64,000 bases of DNA from Paraburkholderia phenazinium (lineage in GTDB: Bacteria > Pseudomonadota > Gammaproteobacteria > Burkholderiales > Burkholderiaceae): NCBI RefSeq assembly GCF_900141745.1, contig NZ_FSRM01000002.1:3534001-3598000 (forward strand). Reading direction: 5' to 3'. A model generated the notes under the pieces. It ran no database searches, was not told where the DNA came from, and saw nothing but the letters and a program-made list of their open reading frames with translations. Positions 17,497-24,873 of the stretch are shown one piece after another. Each line of letters opens with the position of its first letter. The stretch's first letter is position 1. Position numbers and translations under genes: made by a program.

Positions 17497-17760
17497 TTGA
17501 ACCTGAACAAAACAAATCGCGACGTAAGCGACCCGGCGGTGCCGGCCAAGCGGACCATGCTGCGCCGCCTGTTGAGTCACCATGAACTCGCTACGCTGTT
17601 GCTGTTGCTGCATGCGCCGATCGATGCATCCGCGAAACCCGAGATTCCGATGCTGCATGAGGCGGGGCTCGTCGAAACGGTCGCTACCGAAGCCGGTGCA
17701 CCGCACATTCGTCTGACGCCGGAAGGCAATGCAGTCTTGCGTGGACTCGGCATCCGTTAA
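17497..17760 (+). CDS. Hypothetical 87-residue protein, winged-helix-like
   Basis: Starting at TTG 17497 the protein begins MNLNKTNRDVSDP. The start is chosen because GGAGG (17484-17488) sits eight bases before it; the GTG at 17488 overlaps that site and cannot use it. The C-terminal two thirds are helical (RRLLSHHELATLLLLLHAP), ending in a beta-hairpin-like IRLTPEGNAVLRGLGIR that is typical of winged-helix wings, so DNA binding is conceivable but unproven. A short stem (GTAACG/CGTTAC, 17794-17809) follows the stop. No family name can be given. Confidence 0.6.
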   Translation: MNLNKTNRDVSDPAVPAKRTMLRRLLSHHELATLLLLLHAPIDASAKPEIPMLHEAGLVETVATEAGAPHIRLTPEGNAVLRGLGIR

Positions 17761-17842
17761 TTTGGCGGATTGTCTGGCCGCGCAATAGAGCCGGTAACGT
17801 TTCCGTTACTCGTCGTGCCATTCGTTTGACTATTGGCAGTTT

Positions 17843-18178
17843 TCACGCCTGCCATACCGCGTAGCCCGCTTCACGCAGGCCGATCGCCAGTTCCACTTCC
17901 ATGTCGCGCGCGCCGTCGTAGGGCATCGGATTGAATACTTCATACAGCTCTGGCAGTAGCCGCAGGCCGTAATCGCGCACATAGCGATTCGCCTGGATAT
18001 CCGCCTTGTGCCGGTCGAAGCGCAGGTCCGGGTCCAGCCCCGTCATTCCCACATACACGCAAGGCTTGTCGAACCGGTAGTCCGGATTCGCACGGCGAAA
18101 GCGCGCCTCGTTCCAGACGGTGTCTTCCAGTACGACCACGTAGACGTAATAGTGATGACTCGGACGGCGACGGGCCAT
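17843..18178 (-). CDS. GIY-YIG-like nuclease-fold protein
   Basis: 111 residues, a stand-alone domain. The two-strand signature appears as YYVYVVVL then CVYVGMTGLDPDLRF, with the conserved Arg in DLRFDRHK and a possible catalytic Glu in DMEVELAIGL. These are the features of GIY-YIG endonucleases and their small stand-alone relatives. No DNA-binding extension is present, so the target is unclear. It lies 14 bases after the stop of nothing on its strand, immediately downstream of the AraC gene's 3' side but transcribed from its own start. Confidence 0.6.
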   Translation of the reverse strand: MARRRPSHHYYVYVVVLEDTVWNEARFRRANPDYRFDKPCVYVGMTGLDPDLRFDRHKADIQANRYVRDYGLRLLPELYEVFNPMPYDGARDMEVELAIGLREAGYAVWQA

Positions 18179-18192
18179 TGCGACGCGAACGC

Positions 18193-18960
18193 TCAGCTAG
18201 AGGTGGTCCCGTGCAGCAGCATGCGGTACTCGGTCGGTGTAATGCCGACGGTCGCCTTGAACTGCCGCGTGAACGCGCTGTGATCGGTATAGCCGCACAG
18301 GGCGGCCACATCCGTGACCTTGTCGTGCGACACCAGGAGCGCAGTGGCCGCATCCAGCCGCGTTTTCAGCAGCACCTGGCGCGGCGTCAGATGAAAGACC
18401 TTGTGAAAGTAGCGTTCGAGCTGCGCTACCGACATATCCGCCATGGCCGCGAGCTGCTTCAGGTTCAGCGGCTGCACATAATTGTCCTGAATGTACTGCA
18501 CGACCGCGGCGAGCCGGCTGTACGCGGGATGACTGCCCTCGTCCGCTTTCAGATCGCGCGAAATGCCCGCCAGCCCCACCACCTGCCCCGCCGGATCGCG
18601 CAACGGCTGCTTGCAGGTCAGGCACCAGCCCGGTTGCCGTCCGGGGTACAGATGCAGTTCCAGCTGATCGACCATCTGGTTGCCGACATTGATGATCGCG
18701 ATGTCCTGCGCCGTGTAGATGCGCCCGAAGCGGCGCGGGAAGACGTCCTCGGCGGTCCTGCCGAGCAGCGCCGCCTTGTCCTTGTAGCCGCAGCGCGAAG
18801 CCAGCGTGCGGTTCACCAGCGCATAGCGCGCCTGGACGTCCTTGACGAAAAACACGACGTCCGGCATCGCATCGAAGACCGGTTCGAGCAGCGTGAAATG
18901 CGAGAGCATGCCGGTCAACGTGGCGTCGGGCGGGTCGAGCGGGTGAGCCAGCGTGTTCAT
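18193..18960 (-). CDS. AraC-family transcriptional regulator with N-terminal PAS domain, probable hydroxyproline regulator
   Basis: 255 residues. The N-terminal PAS-like sensor (about 20-140) includes PDVVFFVKDVQARYALVNRT and LLGRTAEDVFP. The C-terminal AraC/XylS double helix-turn-helix (about 150-250) shows LKQLAAMADMSVAQLERYFHKVF and VTDVAALCGYTDHSAFTRQFK. Start at ATG 18960; an ATG six codons upstream is an alternative, as neither has a strong ribosome site. It lies downstream of the hydroxyproline dehydrogenase/epimerase genes on the same strand after a 72-base gap, so it is the best candidate for the protein that reads the paired elements in the 22.7-23.0 kb divergent promoter region. 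That link is inference. Confidence 0.85.
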   Translation of the reverse strand: MNTLAHPLDPPDATLTGMLSHFTLLEPVFDAMPDVVFFVKDVQARYALVNRTLASRCGYKDKAALLGRTAEDVFPRRFGRIYTAQDIAIINVGNQMVDQLELHLYPGRQPGWCLTCKQPLRDPAGQVVGLAGISRDLKADEGSHPAYSRLAAVVQYIQDNYVQPLNLKQLAAMADMSVAQLERYFHKVFHLTPRQVLLKTRLDAATALLVSHDKVTDVAALCGYTDHSAFTRQFKATVGITPTEYRMLLHGTTSS

Positions 18961-19032
18961 CTTGCGTATCCCGTGCATCCGGTGCGTGATCTTGTGCGCT
19001 CGATTATAGGTCCGCGCGATGGGGCGAAAAAA

Positions 19033-20331
19033 TCAGGGGGTCGACGAGGGCGATGCGACCCAATCGGCGGCCTTGATGAGCGTGCCGATCTGCGCCGGAT
19101 GAAATGGCGGACGCGGCTGCGCTGTCTGCCAGCCGAAATACGTGCTGGCGGCCGTGCCGCAGATACGCCCCTGACACGCGCCCATTCCACAGCGGGTGTG
19201 CAGCTTGGCGTCGCGCCAGTCGCGATGCACGCGCACTTCGCCGAGCGTCACGTCTTCACAGCGGCAGAGTATGGTCTCGTCAGCAGGGAGCGCGCGGGCT
19301 GCGTCGCCTAAGGCGAAGGTCGTTTCTACTCGCTGCGCGAAACGTTGCCAACGCTGGCGTTGCGCGCGCAGTGCGCGCAGGTCCAGCGTGGCATCGCCGC
19401 TCGCAATGCATCCTGCCAGCGCGCCTTCGACCCGCGCCAGTTCCATGCCGCCAATCCCCGTGCATTCGCCCGCAGCGAGGACGCCTTCCACTGAGGTGCG
19501 CTGCATGTCGTCGACGCGAATCGCGCCGTGTTCATCGAGCGCACAACCGAGCGCCTGGGCGAGCGTCACGTTTGGCACCAGACCATAGCCGCATGCAATA
19601 CGGTCGCAGGCGAGCGTGACTTCGCGGGTGCCGCGCACGATCGTCGCCTGCTCCACTCGTCCTGCGCCGCGCGCTTCGCGCACTACGCTGCTGGTCCAGT
19701 AGGGCAACCCTGCTCCTCCACGTGTGAGCTGCGCGGCCTGCAGCAACTTCGAAGGCGTGGCCGCGAGCGAGGCGACGAAGCGCGCCAGCGCGAGCGCCGG
19801 TGCCTGTTCGACCACCGCCACCACGTGGGCGCCCGCCGCGCGAGCGGTGGCGAGCGCGGCGAGCAGCAATGGGCCGCTGCCGGCGATCACGACGCGCTCG
19901 CCGCGTACCGGCGTGCCGCCTTTGATCAACGCCTGCAACGCGCCCGCGCCGGTCACGCCTGGCAGCGTCCAGCCGGCGAACGGCAGCAGCCGCTCACGCG
20001 CACCGGTTGCGAGGATCAGTTGGTCGTAGCTGACGCATACGCCACCGTGCCCGGCCGATTCGAGCAGCAGCGCACGTGGCCCCAACGGAGCAACGACACG
20101 CGAGGATGACCACACGGTGACGTTCGGATGCTTGCGCAAGGCCGCGTCGACTTCGCTCAATGGCGCCTGCGGGGCGTGGCCCGGCCCTTGCCGCCAGACC
20201 TGACCGCCGACGCACGGATTGTCGTCGAACACCGCCACGCGCGCGCCCTTCTGCGCTGCGGCTCGCGCCGCATTCAGCCCGGCCGGACCGGCGCCCGCGA
20301 CGACGACGTCGTAGTGCTGATCCACGCTCAC
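19033..20331 (-). CDS. D-hydroxyproline dehydrogenase, large FAD/NAD(P)-binding subunit (HcnB/SoxA-like)
   Basis: 432 residues. N-terminal FAD motif VVVAGAGPAGLNAARAA, a central second Rossmann GSGPLLLAALA, and a C-terminal BFD-like [2Fe-2S] domain with cysteines in ILCRCEDVTLGEV and HTRCGMGACQGRICG. This is the architecture of the alpha subunit of heteromeric amino-acid dehydrogenases. GTG 20331 overlaps the preceding stop (GTGA), fixing the start; the longer frame upstream is antisense noise. With the ferredoxin-like and DadA-like subunits it would oxidise cis-4-hydroxy-D-proline to pyrroline-4-hydroxy-2-carboxylate, passing electrons to the respiratory chain. Confidence 0.88.
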   Translation of the reverse strand: MSVDQHYDVVVAGAGPAGLNAARAAAQKGARVAVFDDNPCVGGQVWRQGPGHAPQAPLSEVDAALRKHPNVTVWSSSRVVAPLGPRALLLESAGHGGVCVSYDQLILATGARERLLPFAGWTLPGVTGAGALQALIKGGTPVRGERVVIAGSGPLLLAALATARAAGAHVVAVVEQAPALALARFVASLAATPSKLLQAAQLTRGGAGLPYWTSSVVREARGAGRVEQATIVRGTREVTLACDRIACGYGLVPNVTLAQALGCALDEHGAIRVDDMQRTSVEGVLAAGECTGIGGMELARVEGALAGCIASGDATLDLRALRAQRQRWQRFAQRVETTFALGDAARALPADETILCRCEDVTLGEVRVHRDWRDAKLHTRCGMGACQGRICGTAASTYFGWQTAQPRPPFHPAQIGTLIKAADWVASPSSTP

Positions 20332-20597
20332 AATGGCCCCGTCGTGTGAATGATCTGGCCGTCGCGACAAAGCGTCTGGCACGCGAGCACATGCGCGCGG
20401 CCGTCGATGGTGACGCGGCATTCCTGGCACACGCCCATGCCGCACAAGGCAGCACGAGGCTGGCCAGCCACCGAAGTGCGCGTGCCACGCAAGCCTGCAA
20501 TCGCGAGCGCCGCCACGACCGTCGTTCCGGCTTCGACCTCGATCGTGCGAGAGTCGATCGTCACGCGAATGCACGCTTTGATGCCCCGGCTAGACAT
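20328..20597 (-). CDS. D-hydroxyproline dehydrogenase, small [2Fe-2S] subunit (HcnA-like)
   Basis: 89 residues. Plant-ferredoxin-like fold with cysteine pattern ALCGMGVCQECRVTI and a later ACQTLC that complete the [2Fe-2S] site, and an N-terminal VTIDSRTIEVEAGTTVVAAL ubiquitin-like strand. It shuttles electrons between the two flavin subunits. ATG 20597 overlaps the stop of the upstream DadA-like gene by eight bases (ATGTCTAG), and its own stop overlaps the next GTG, so all three subunits are translationally coupled. Confidence 0.87.
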   Translation of the reverse strand: MSSRGIKACIRVTIDSRTIEVEAGTTVVAALAIAGLRGTRTSVAGQPRAALCGMGVCQECRVTIDGRAHVLACQTLCRDGQIIHTTGPL

Positions 20598-21735
20598 GAC
20601 ACACGCTCTGCGCGAAACGTTGCGGCAAATACGGCTCACATGGGATCGGCGTGGCATCTCCCGTGATCTGCGATGCAAGCAGTTTCGCCGTCGCAAGAGA
20701 TGTGGTGACGCCAAGACCTTCGTGCCCCACCGCCACCCATAGATCTGCTGCAGCATCGCTCATCCGGCTCATCCGCCCCATGCGGCCGATCAACGGCAAG
20801 CCATCCGGCGTCGCGGCCCGAAACCCCGTCCACGCACGAATCCCGTTGAGCGATGGCAACGCCGGCAGATAACGCGCCGCGCGCTGCAACATCTGCGCGA
20901 GCACGGGCATTTCGACAGCGGGATCGGTCGTGTCGAACTGGCGCGACGAGCCGATCAGCAGTTGGCCCGTCGGCCGCGGCTGCGCGTTGAACGCCACAGA
21001 GGTGCCCACCGCGTGATGGGCGCTTTTGATGTATCCGAGTTCGAGCAGTTGATGCCGGATCAAACCGGGGTAGCGGTCCGTGATCAGCAGATGACCCTTC
21101 TTCGGCTGCAGCGGCAGCGACGGCACCAGCTTCTGCGCGCCCGTGCCGTTAGCCACGATCACATAGGCCGCCTGCTTGCGTTCGCCGTTCGCGAGGATCA
21201 CGCCATGCGCGTCGACGGCTGTCACTTCCGTTGCCAGTCTCACGCGAATATTCGCCGCCGCAGGCGATTGCGTGAGCAACCACTCGGCCGCGGTCGGCGC
21301 GTAGACGATGCTGTCGTGTTCGATCCGCAGGCCGCCCGCCATGCCAGTTGCGAGCGCGGGTTCGCAGGCACGCAACGCGGCGCTGTCGAGCAGTTGTGCG
21401 GCGACGCCTTGCGCGACAAACGTATCGTGCATCGCGCCCGCGGCTTGCCATTCCTCGTCGTCGGTCGCGACCCACAGCGTGCCGCAGCGCGAAAACGCGT
21501 CACGTGTTCGCAGTTGCGGCGCAAGTTCGAGCCACAAGTCGCGCGAATACGCGCTTAAAGCAAATTCCGCGGGGGAGTCGTTCATCACGACAATGTGGCC
21601 CATCCCGGCAGCCGTTGCACCACCACCGATGCCATGCGTATCGAGCACCTCGACCTGCATGCCGCGCGCGGCGAGTTCCGCCGCGCATGCCGCGCCGATA
21701 ATCCCCGCACCGACGATGAGCGCATCCGCCGTCAT
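20590..21735 (-). CDS. lhpB: D-hydroxyproline dehydrogenase, DadA-like FAD subunit
   Basis: 381 residues, DAO family. FAD motif [21 protein letters not shown] at the N-terminus, [17 protein letters not shown], and C-terminal [14 protein letters not shown] and [20 protein letters not shown] that close the flavin site. A short duplicated patch ([11 protein letters not shown]) lies near residue 330. This subunit carries the D-amino-acid oxidation site. Its ATG overlaps the epimerase stop (ATGA at 21732-21735), so it follows the epimerase in one operon and acts on the epimerase product, cis-4-hydroxy-D-proline. The symbol follows the Pseudomonas lhp naming. Confidence 0.88.
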   Translation of the reverse strand: MTADALIVGAGIIGAACAAELAARGMQVEVLDTHGIGGGATAAGMGHIVVMNDSPAEFALSAYSRDLWLELAPQLRTRDAFSRCGTLWVATDDEEWQAAGAMHDTFVAQGVAAQLLDSAALRACEPALATGMAGGLRIEHDSIVYAPTAAEWLLTQSPAAANIRVRLATEVTAVDAHGVILANGERKQAAYVIVANGTGAQKLVPSLPLQPKKGHLLITDRYPGLIRHQLLELGYIKSAHHAVGTSVAFNAQPRPTGQLLIGSSRQFDTTDPAVEMPVLAQMLQRAARYLPALPSLNGIRAWTGFRAATPDGLPLIGRMGRMSRMSDAAADLWVAVGHEGLGVTTSLATAKLLASQITGDATPIPCEPYLPQRFAQSVCHV

Positions 21736-22679
21736 GCCGCGCGCAGACCCCAGGCAAACGGATCGCGCTCATCGAAACACAAACGCCCTTCCGCCATGAT
21801 GTGCGCATGACCCGTGATGGTCGGCATCACCGTCTTGCCGTCGCCGCTCCCTTGATACGTCGCTTCGAAGACGCTGCCGATAATGCTTTCCTGACGCCAC
21901 ACCGCTCCCTCGGCGAGCTTGCCGTCAGCGGCGAGACAGGCCACTTTGGCGCTCGTGCCGGTGCCGCACGGCGAGCGGTCGTAAGCGTTGCCAGGACACA
22001 GCACGAAGCTGCGGCTGTCGAGACCGTCGCGCGAGCCGGGTCCGAACAGTTCGATATGGTCGATCAGGGCGCCGTCCGCACCCGTGATGTGCTGGGCGAT
22101 CAGCGCGTCGCGGATTGCCGAACTGAATGCCGTCAACTCGGGAATATGGCGCGCCTCGAGCGTATGACCATGCTCGGCGATGAGGAAAAACCAGTTGCCG
22201 CCCCACGCGATATCGCCGGTCAACACGCCGTGACCGGGAACGTCGACGCTCACCGCCTGACGGTAACGATAAGACGGCACGTTGCGCACCGCGACGCTGC
22301 CATCGCCATTGAGCGTGGCCTCGACGATGCCGACCGGCGTCTCGATGCGGTGCTGCCCCGCGCCGATGCGGCCCATATGCGCCAGCGACACGACGAGTCC
22401 GATCGTGCCGTGTCCGCACATGCCGAGGTAGCCGACGTTATTGAAGAAGATCACGCCGGCCGCGCAATCGGCGGCATCCGGCTCGCACAGCAGCGCGCCG
22501 ACGACGACGTCCGAGCCGCGCGGTTCCGTGACGATGCCGGCGCGCCAGTCGTCGAAACGCGTGCGAAACACGTCGAGCCGCTCGGCCAGCGTCCCGTTAC
22601 CGAGATCCGGGCCACCGGACACAACCAGGCGGGTCGGTTCACCGCCGGTGTGCGAATCAATCACGTTCAAGGTTTTCAT
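21732..22679 (-). CDS. lhpA: 4-hydroxyproline 2-epimerase (proline racemase family)
   Basis: 315 residues. The two catalytic cysteines are both present: Cys88 in [10 protein letters not shown] and Cys238 in [11 protein letters not shown], which separates it from trans-3-hydroxyproline dehydratases (Thr at the second site). N-terminal [13 protein letters not shown] is characteristic. It interconverts trans-4-hydroxy-L-proline and cis-4-hydroxy-D-proline, the first step of bacterial hydroxyproline catabolism. First gene of the minus-strand operon with the three dehydrogenase subunits. The promoter lies in the 370-base divergent gap shared with the deaminase gene. Confidence 0.93.
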   Translation of the reverse strand: MKTLNVIDSHTGGEPTRLVVSGGPDLGNGTLAERLDVFRTRFDDWRAGIVTEPRGSDVVVGALLCEPDAADCAAGVIFFNNVGYLGMCGHGTIGLVVSLAHMGRIGAGQHRIETPVGIVEATLNGDGSVAVRNVPSYRYRQAVSVDVPGHGVLTGDIAWGGNWFFLIAEHGHTLEARHIPELTAFSSAIRDALIAQHITGADGALIDHIELFGPGSRDGLDSRSFVLCPGNAYDRSPCGTGTSAKVACLAADGKLAEGAVWRQESIIGSVFEATYQGSGDGKTVMPTITGHAHIMAEGRLCFDERDPFAWGLRAA

Positions 22680-22709
22680 GCTGCAATCTTAGAAATGCCG
22701 GCACGGCCA

Positions 22710-22749
22710 GTCTTGGTGTCATTATGCGCGGATTGTGACGATTTCAGCA
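22710..22749 (-). promoter_or_regulatory. Bipartite element in front of lhpA: TGCTGAAATCGTCA-N20-CAAGAC
   Basis: Read on the minus strand, the 14-base block occupies 22749-22736 and CAAGAC 22715-22710, ending 30 bases before the epimerase start codon. An identical arrangement with identical spacing precedes the divergent deaminase gene. This is most simply the binding site of a shared activator, such as the AraC protein at the end of the operon. Confidence 0.65.
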
Positions 22750-22953
22750 TAGTGATCGGCGTGGCTCGTCCGCCTTGGCGACGGTCGCCCCGGACTTCCG
22801 TTCCGCGAGCCCGAACGCTTCCGCACAGCATTGGCTCCGTATGCCGGGAAGTCTCCCTCGCGCGGTCCCGACGCGGTACGCCCAGATCCCCGTAAGACAG
22901 CATCGTCACTGGGCATTCAACGGCCTGGCCGAGCGATTCCCGCATACCGCTTG

Positions 22954-22993
22954 TGCTGAAATCGTCATCGAAGACGCGCGAATCGCGCAAGAC
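22954..22993 (+). promoter_or_regulatory. Bipartite element in front of the deaminase gene: TGCTGAAATCGTCA-N20-CAAGAC
   Basis: The 14-base block (22954-22967) and CAAGAC (22988-22993) repeat the element before lhpA with the same orientation relative to transcription and the same 20-base spacer. It ends 56 bases before GTG 23050. The spacer itself is not conserved, which argues for a true two-part protein site rather than a simple duplication. Confidence 0.65.
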
Positions 22994-23049
22994 GGCGGCT
23001 TTTTCCCTGCTTACACTGCGGTCAACTCATCACATTCAGGAGAGACGTC

Positions 23050-23955
23050 GTGGCGCACATCTGGGAAGGTGTATTACCCGCAGTCACCACCAAATTTCAC
23101 GCGGATTTCAGCATAGACCGTGCGTGGACGGCGAAGAATATCGAAGCGCAGATCGAGGCCGGTGTGGATGGCATCATCGTGTGCGGCTCGCTCGGCGAAG
23201 CCTCGACCCTGTCGCTCGACGAAAAGCTCGAAGTGCTCGATATCGCCGTGGACGCCTCGCGGGGCCGCGTGCCGGTACTCCTGACGATCGCCGAAAACAG
23301 CACGCTCGACGCCTGCCGCCAGGCCGAAGCCGGCACGAAACATGGCGCGGCTGGCTATATGGTGCTGCCGGGTCTGCGCTATCTGTCGGACCGGCGCGAG
23401 ACGCTGCACCACTTCCGTAGCGTCGCAAAAGCTAGCGCGTTGCCGCTAATGATTTATAACAACCCGCTCGCGTACGGCGTCGACACCACGCCTGAGATGT
23501 TCGCCGAACTCGCCGACGAGAAGAAAATCGTCGCCATCAAGGAATCGTGCGGCGACGTGCGCCGGGTCACGGACCTGATCAACGCGGTGGGCGATCGCTA
23601 CGCGATTCTGTGCGGCGTGGACAACCTCGCCATGGAAGCCACCCTGATGGGCGGTCACGGCTGGGTGGCGGGTCTCGTATGCGCGTTTCCGCATGAGACG
23701 GTCGCGATTTACAAGCTGATCAAGGCAGGCCGCGTCGACGAAGCCCGCGCGATCTACCGCTGGTTTGCGCCGCTGCTCGCCCTCGATGTCTCGCCGAAGC
23801 TGGTGCAGAACATCAAGCTCGCCGAAGCGATGGTGGGACTCGGCACGGAGCATGTGCGCCCGCCGCGTCTGCCGCTTGCAGGCGACGAACGCAAGGCGGT
23901 CGAAGCGCTGGTTCGCCACTCGCTCGAAACGCGGCCCACGCTGCCGTCGCTCTGA
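23050..23955 (+). CDS. lhpC: 1-pyrroline-4-hydroxy-2-carboxylate deaminase (DapA family)
   Basis: 301 residues of the DHDPS/NAL family. Schiff-base Lys in IVAIKESCGDVRRV, catalytic Tyr in LPLMIYNNPLAYGVD, and substrate loop GIIVCGSLGEASTLS. It deaminates and dehydrates pyrroline-4-hydroxy-2-carboxylate to alpha-ketoglutarate semialdehyde. GTG 23050 has AGGAGA seven bases before it. It is divergent from the epimerase/dehydrogenase operon and shares the promoter element. The next enzyme, ketoglutarate semialdehyde dehydrogenase, and a hydroxyproline transporter are not next to it. Confidence 0.9.
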   Translation: MAHIWEGVLPAVTTKFHADFSIDRAWTAKNIEAQIEAGVDGIIVCGSLGEASTLSLDEKLEVLDIAVDASRGRVPVLLTIAENSTLDACRQAEAGTKHGAAGYMVLPGLRYLSDRRETLHHFRSVAKASALPLMIYNNPLAYGVDTTPEMFAELADEKKIVAIKESCGDVRRVTDLINAVGDRYAILCGVDNLAMEATLMGGHGWVAGLVCAFPHETVAIYKLIKAGRVDEARAIYRWFAPLLALDVSPKLVQNIKLAEAMVGLGTEHVRPPRLPLAGDERKAVEALVRHSLETRPTLPSL

Positions 23956-23960
23956 GCAGA

Positions 23961-24680
23961 TCAGGCCGCGGCTTTCTCGATCTCGGCTTCGGCCTGATGC
24001 AGGCTTAGCAACCGGTAGCCGCTCTTGTAGACCGGTTGCAGACGAAAGCCGTTGTCCTGATCGATCTCGAGCAGCAGACGCAGGCGCGACACGTGGCTGT
24101 CGATGGTCCGCGTGAACTCGCGGAATTCGCGGCCCCACACCATCGCGAAGATATGGTCGCGCGACAGGACGCGGCCGATGTTGGCGAAGAACAGTGACGC
24201 CAGACGATACTGCGTGCCGGACAGCTGCACAGGCACACCCCGCAACGTCACCAGCTGGCGATGCGCGTCGAAGTGATACGGGCCGGCGTCGAACGTCGCC
24301 ACGCTAAGGCGGTCCGGGTAGGCGCGCCGCAACAGCGCCGCGATGCGCTCGCGGAATTCCGCCGGGCGCACCGGCAACGGCACATAGTCGTCCGCACCCG
24401 CCGCGAAGGCGCGCACCGCGGCGGCCTCCGAGCGGTCGTGCGAAGCGAATACCACCGGCATCCGGTCGCCGCCTACGGCGCGCACCGATTTCAGCACGTC
24501 GATACCCGATAGACGCATGCCGTTCCAGTCGAGCACGAGCAGGTCTACGGTCGAACGTGCGAGGGCCTTCGACATGCTCAGACCGTCGTCAAAGGTCGCG
24601 CAGGTGTGCCCCGCCTGCTGCAGGATCTGTTCGATCGACTGACTCTGCAGGGGGTCGCGCTGAAGGATGGCAATACGCAT
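23961..24680 (-). CDS. OmpR-family response regulator, atypical receiver
   Basis: 239 residues: receiver (about 1-115) plus PhoB-type winged helix (about 130-230; QLSGTQYRLASLFFANIGRVLSRDHI, RTIDSHVSRLR). The phospho-acceptor Asp51 is in DLLVLDWNGM. However, the usual acidic pair near residue 9 is reduced to a single Asp (LQRDP), and the near-invariant Lys of the KPF motif is replaced by Leu102 in DDYVPLPVRP. Phosphorylation-dependent switching may therefore be altered. No histidine kinase is nearby, so it is an orphan. It converges on lhpC with a five-base gap. Confidence 0.87.
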   Translation of the reverse strand: MRIAILQRDPLQSQSIEQILQQAGHTCATFDDGLSMSKALARSTVDLLVLDWNGMRLSGIDVLKSVRAVGGDRMPVVFASHDRSEAAAVRAFAAGADDYVPLPVRPAEFRERIAALLRRAYPDRLSVATFDAGPYHFDAHRQLVTLRGVPVQLSGTQYRLASLFFANIGRVLSRDHIFAMVWGREFREFTRTIDSHVSRLRLLLEIDQDNGFRLQPVYKSGYRLLSLHQAEAEIEKAAA

Positions 24681-24873
24681 GAGAAAAACTCTTAACTGTT
24701 GGATCGGACGCGATTCTGTTAGTCGCCCGGCCGCCAGCCCATAGGAGCAATCCTAATTTACCCAATGATCGGCATTGTCCGACAGATGAGCCCTGCGTTC
24801 TGACGCCGGCGTTCTCCGCCATGCATTGACACTTCATGCCGCGCCGAAACGTCGGCTGCCGCTGAGGCTTACG

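Larger units (their letters stand above)
22680..23049. other. Divergent promoter region between hydroxyproline epimerase and deaminase operons
   Basis: 370 bases without a gene. It holds two copies of a bipartite element, one in front of each operon (listed separately), and GC-rich sequence between them. A good ribosome site AGGAG precedes GTG 23050. Confidence 0.6.
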
